NCBI GenBank assembly: GCA_001799195.1
Contig: MGSU01000067.1
Location: forward strand, 15,695 to 22,569
Length of the DNA: 6,875 nt
Direction of reading: 5' to 3'
Origin: Deltaproteobacteria bacterium RIFOXYA12_FULL_61_11
GTDB taxonomy: Bacteria; Bdellovibrionota_F; JAHFAK01; YA12-FULL-61-11
Of this stretch, positions 5,480 through 6,875 are shown one piece after another (positions within the stretch are counted from its first letter, which is position 1; each line of letters begins with the position of its first letter). The notes beneath the pieces are model-generated. The model made no database searches and was not told the DNA's origin. It saw only the letters and a list, made by a program, of their open reading frames with translations. Both the position numbers and the translations under genes were made by a program.

Positions 5480-6688
5480 ATGCGCGTCCTCGTCGACACC
5501 AACCACCGTTGCGCCGGCAACAACCTCTGGTCGGCCCGACTCGCCGCCTGGGTGAGGGCCAACGGGCACGAGCTGGTCTGGGAGGTGGAACAGGCCGAAG
5601 TGCTCCTTCTCAATGCCTGCGGAGTAACCCATGAAGCCCAGGACCACGAACTTGCGCTCGTCGAGGCCTATCGGCGGCGTCTCCCCGGGGGAAGCAAAAT
5701 CGTGGTGTTCGGCTGCCTACCCGGCATCGCTCCGGAGCGGCTCCGTGGGGTCGAGGCGATCGGTTTTGCGGAAACGGCGCGGCTCGAGGCGTTGCTCGGG
5801 GGGACGGTCCCCCTCGAGAGCTTGCCCGCGGCCTCGGCGGGAGCCCCCATCGAGACGCTGAAAACTGCAAAAGATGGCCATCTCCGGGCAGAAGGTTTGC
5901 TCGTCGACGGTTGGCGCTCCCGGTTGCCCTTCCTGCTGCCCTCGCTCCTCGCCTACGCGCTGCCGCGGGTAAGGTCCCGGCTCGACAGGTTGTTGGTCGA
6001 ACTGGCCCTTGGCGGGCGAGCCCACCTCGAGATCGGTAGCGGTTGTTCCGCCCGGTGCAGCTATTGTCTCATCCGCAAGGCCAAGGGGAAGGTCCGCTCG
6101 CGCTCGATCGAGACTATCCTCCATGACCTGGACACCTTACCGCCGGAAGAACCCGTGGCCCTGGTTGCCGATGATTGCGGTTCCTATGGTCAGGACCTCG
6201 GCCTCGACCTCGTCCACCTGCTCGAGGCGATCGGCAAGCACCGTCCGGGTATCGCCCTTGATCTCACCTACCTCAACCCCGCTGCCCTGCTCACGCTCGA
6301 AGCGCGGCTCTTCGTGGCCCTACGCTCCGTGCGTTTGCGCAGCGCCGTGATCCCCCTGCAAAGCGGATCGGCCACAGTGCTGAAGGGCATGCGGCGCGAC
6401 TACGATCCGAACGAGGTCCTTGCCAGTCTGCATCGTTTGCGCGCCCTGCACCCCGAGACCGTGTTGGTGTCTCACCTCATCATCGGTTTTCCAGGTGAGG
6501 GGTGGCGGGAGTTCTTCCGCTCGGTGGCGACCCTCCCCTCTTACGATTTCACCGCGGTGTTCGCCTATGCCCCACCCGGACGGGCTTCTACCCACCATCC
6601 CTGGGATCGCTGCCGCGTGTTCGGGAGGTTAGCGTTCCTAACTCTGGTACAGAACCTCTGGTATTCCCTCCGCCTATTGCGGGGATGA
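5480..6688 (+). CDS. Radical-SAM methylthiotransferase-family protein (MiaB/RimO/MtaB/CDKAL1-like) lacking a TRAM domain
   Basis: The predicted product has 402 residues. Residues 1-~108 are the N-terminal methylthiotransferase domain, with its three cluster-binding cysteines: Cys11 (HRCAGNN), Cys47 (LNACGVT) and Cys79 (FGCLPG). Residues ~183-375 are the radical-SAM domain with CSARCSYC (Cys189, 193, 196), then DDCGSYGQDLG (231-241), PLQSGSATVLKGMRRDY (292-308) and GFPGE (336-340). Known relatives use two 4Fe-4S clusters to insert a methylthio group into tRNA adenosine-37 (MiaB, MtaB, CDKAL1) or ribosomal protein S12 (RimO). The D.GSYG.D.G and LNP motifs look most like the MtaB/CDKAL1 branch, but the substrate cannot be read from sequence. 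It is unusual in two ways. A ~70-residue segment between the domains includes hydrophobic LPFLLPSLLAYALP (149-162). After residue ~375 there is only a short hydrophobic/basic tail (ending YSLRLLRG) where a TRAM RNA-binding domain is normal. ATG 5480 fits the family N-terminus; an in-frame ATG at 5414, with AAGGGG 7 bases upstream, would add 22 residues. Confidence 0.88.
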   Translation: MRVLVDTNHRCAGNNLWSARLAAWVRANGHELVWEVEQAEVLLLNACGVTHEAQDHELALVEAYRRRLPGGSKIVVFGCLPGIAPERLRGVEAIGFAETARLEALLGGTVPLESLPAASAGAPIETLKTAKDGHLRAEGLLVDGWRSRLPFLLPSLLAYALPRVRSRLDRLLVELALGGRAHLEIGSGCSARCSYCLIRKAKGKVRSRSIETILHDLDTLPPEEPVALVADDCGSYGQDLGLDLVHLLEAIGKHRPGIALDLTYLNPAALLTLEARLFVALRSVRLRSAVIPLQSGSATVLKGMRRDYDPNEVLASLHRLRALHPETVLVSHLIIGFPGEGWREFFRSVATLPSYDFTAVFAYAPPGRASTHHPWDRCRVFGRLAFLTLVQNLWYSLRLLRG

Positions 6689-6738
6689 CCCTCGTCTCCA
6701 CCCCCTCCACCCGGGGTCAGAGGTCCGGATTTCGGAGA

Positions 6739-6771
6739 GTGACCGAAAACCGGTGACCGGAAATCGGTGAC
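6739..6771 (+). repeat. Three GTGAC direct repeats with exact 14-base period
   Basis: GTGAC occurs at 6739-6743, 6753-6757 and 6767-6771. The first two copies extend to GTGACCG, and the second and third are each preceded by CG (CGGTGAC). The interval between copies is A/T-richer (AAAA, AAAT). The period is not a whole helical turn (about 1.3 turns), so adjacent copies would lie on different faces of the DNA. Confidence 0.85.
6742..6768. promoter_or_regulatory. Interrupted 27-base palindrome, possible protein-binding site
   Basis: The pattern ACCGA-N3-CCGGT-N-ACCGG-N3-TCGGT is exactly symmetric in its twenty fixed bases, with the centre at 6755. It is superimposed on the GTGAC direct repeats. 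Such nested direct and inverted symmetry is typical of DNA bound by dimeric or multimeric proteins (transposase or repressor). Which protein binds it, if any, is unknown. Confidence 0.5.
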
Positions 6772-6844
6772 TTTAAGGCAAGGAAGGCGGCGCCGTACAA
6801 CGGAAACAACATGTTCCATCTCGGCATGAATCTTCCAATGCGCC

Positions 6845-6864
6845 CGGGGCATGAGAACGCCCCG
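6845..6864. other. Small inverted repeat CGGGGC/GCCCCG
   Basis: A 6-bp stem (6845-6850 with 6859-6864) encloses an 8-base loop. No T tract follows before the window end. In GC-rich DNA such short stems are common, so its significance is low. Confidence 0.25.
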
Positions 6865-6875
6865 CTTCGACATCA

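Larger units (their letters stand above)
6713..6875. mobile_element. Possible insertion-sequence end or remnant (speculative)
   Basis: This gene-free tail begins just after the radical-SAM gene. It carries GGTCCGGATTTCGGA (6722-6736), then the 14-base-period GTGAC repeats, and is open to the window edge. Multiple short repeats inside a terminus are a known feature of IS21-type elements, and the arrangement is reminiscent of that. No transposase, defined terminal inverted repeat or target duplication is visible here, so the call rests on layout only. A reading frame from ATG 6811 runs to the window edge (21 codons, no stop) and could be the start of the next gene. Regulatory or other repeats are equally possible. 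Confidence 0.25.

Noticed and set aside
5324-5647. N-terminal extension of the beta-barrel gene to 5647
   Set aside because: The extension would overlap the first 168 bases of the radical-SAM gene in antisense and run through the promoter region. The signal peptide and GGAGG mark 5323 as the start.
6686-6719. TGACCC (6686-6691) and GGGTCA (6714-6719) as a terminator of the radical-SAM gene
   Set aside because: The stem is only 6 bp with a 22-base loop, the left arm contains the stop codon, and no T tract follows.
6565-6873. Minus-strand 102-codon open frame at the right end
   Set aside because: It reads through the palindromic repeat block and antisense into the 3' end of the radical-SAM gene. 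It shows no domain, so it is most likely a by-product of the repeat and GC-rich composition. It would merit review if the sequence to the right shows it is longer.
1-6875. tRNA, rRNA, CRISPR array, riboswitch
   Set aside because: No cloverleaf, rRNA segment, spaced direct-repeat array or recognisable riboswitch core was seen. The only direct repeats with regular spacing are the three GTGAC copies, far too short for CRISPR.

Overview
The window is GC-rich by eye, with strong G/C preference at third codon positions. It carries Gram-negative envelope signatures: a lipobox protein, an outer-membrane-type beta-barrel ending in an aromatic residue, and a membrane-anchored periplasmic SGNH-like protein. 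The 'DVWAVG...GTVLHYDG.VW' propeller repeat and a long Pro/Glu/Asp/Ser stalk on a lipoprotein are common in Myxococcota and related deltaproteobacterial lineages. I therefore favour an (uncultivated) member of that broad group. The lineage is an inference, not something the sequence proves.

Layout. Three minus-strand genes, read right to left, form a tight apparent operon: a small predicted outer-membrane beta-barrel protein (4664-5323), a large lipoprotein with an acidic proline-rich stalk and a beta-propeller-like region (1779-4631), and an N-terminally anchored SGNH-hydrolase-like protein with a large unrecognised C-terminal half (14-1765). The gaps are only 32 and 13 bases. A 156-base divergent intergenic region (5324-5479) separates this operon from a plus-strand radical-SAM gene (5480-6688). 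That protein has all six cysteines of the methylthiotransferase family (MiaB/RimO/MtaB/CDKAL1) but no C-terminal TRAM domain. Its core motifs look closest to the MtaB/CDKAL1 branch.

The last 187 bases (6689-6875) hold no gene I can establish. They contain three GTGAC copies exactly 14 bases apart, embedded in an interrupted 27-base palindrome. The layout resembles the multiple transposase-binding repeats at the ends of some insertion sequences, but no transposase is visible in the window.

How the genes may work together: the three minus-strand products are predicted to sit in the outer membrane, on a membrane as a lipoprotein, and in the periplasm tethered to the inner membrane. This suggests one cell-envelope module. 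Its substrate is unknown, and the SGNH member has replacements at two of its expected catalytic positions. The radical-SAM enzyme is divergently transcribed and need not be functionally linked.
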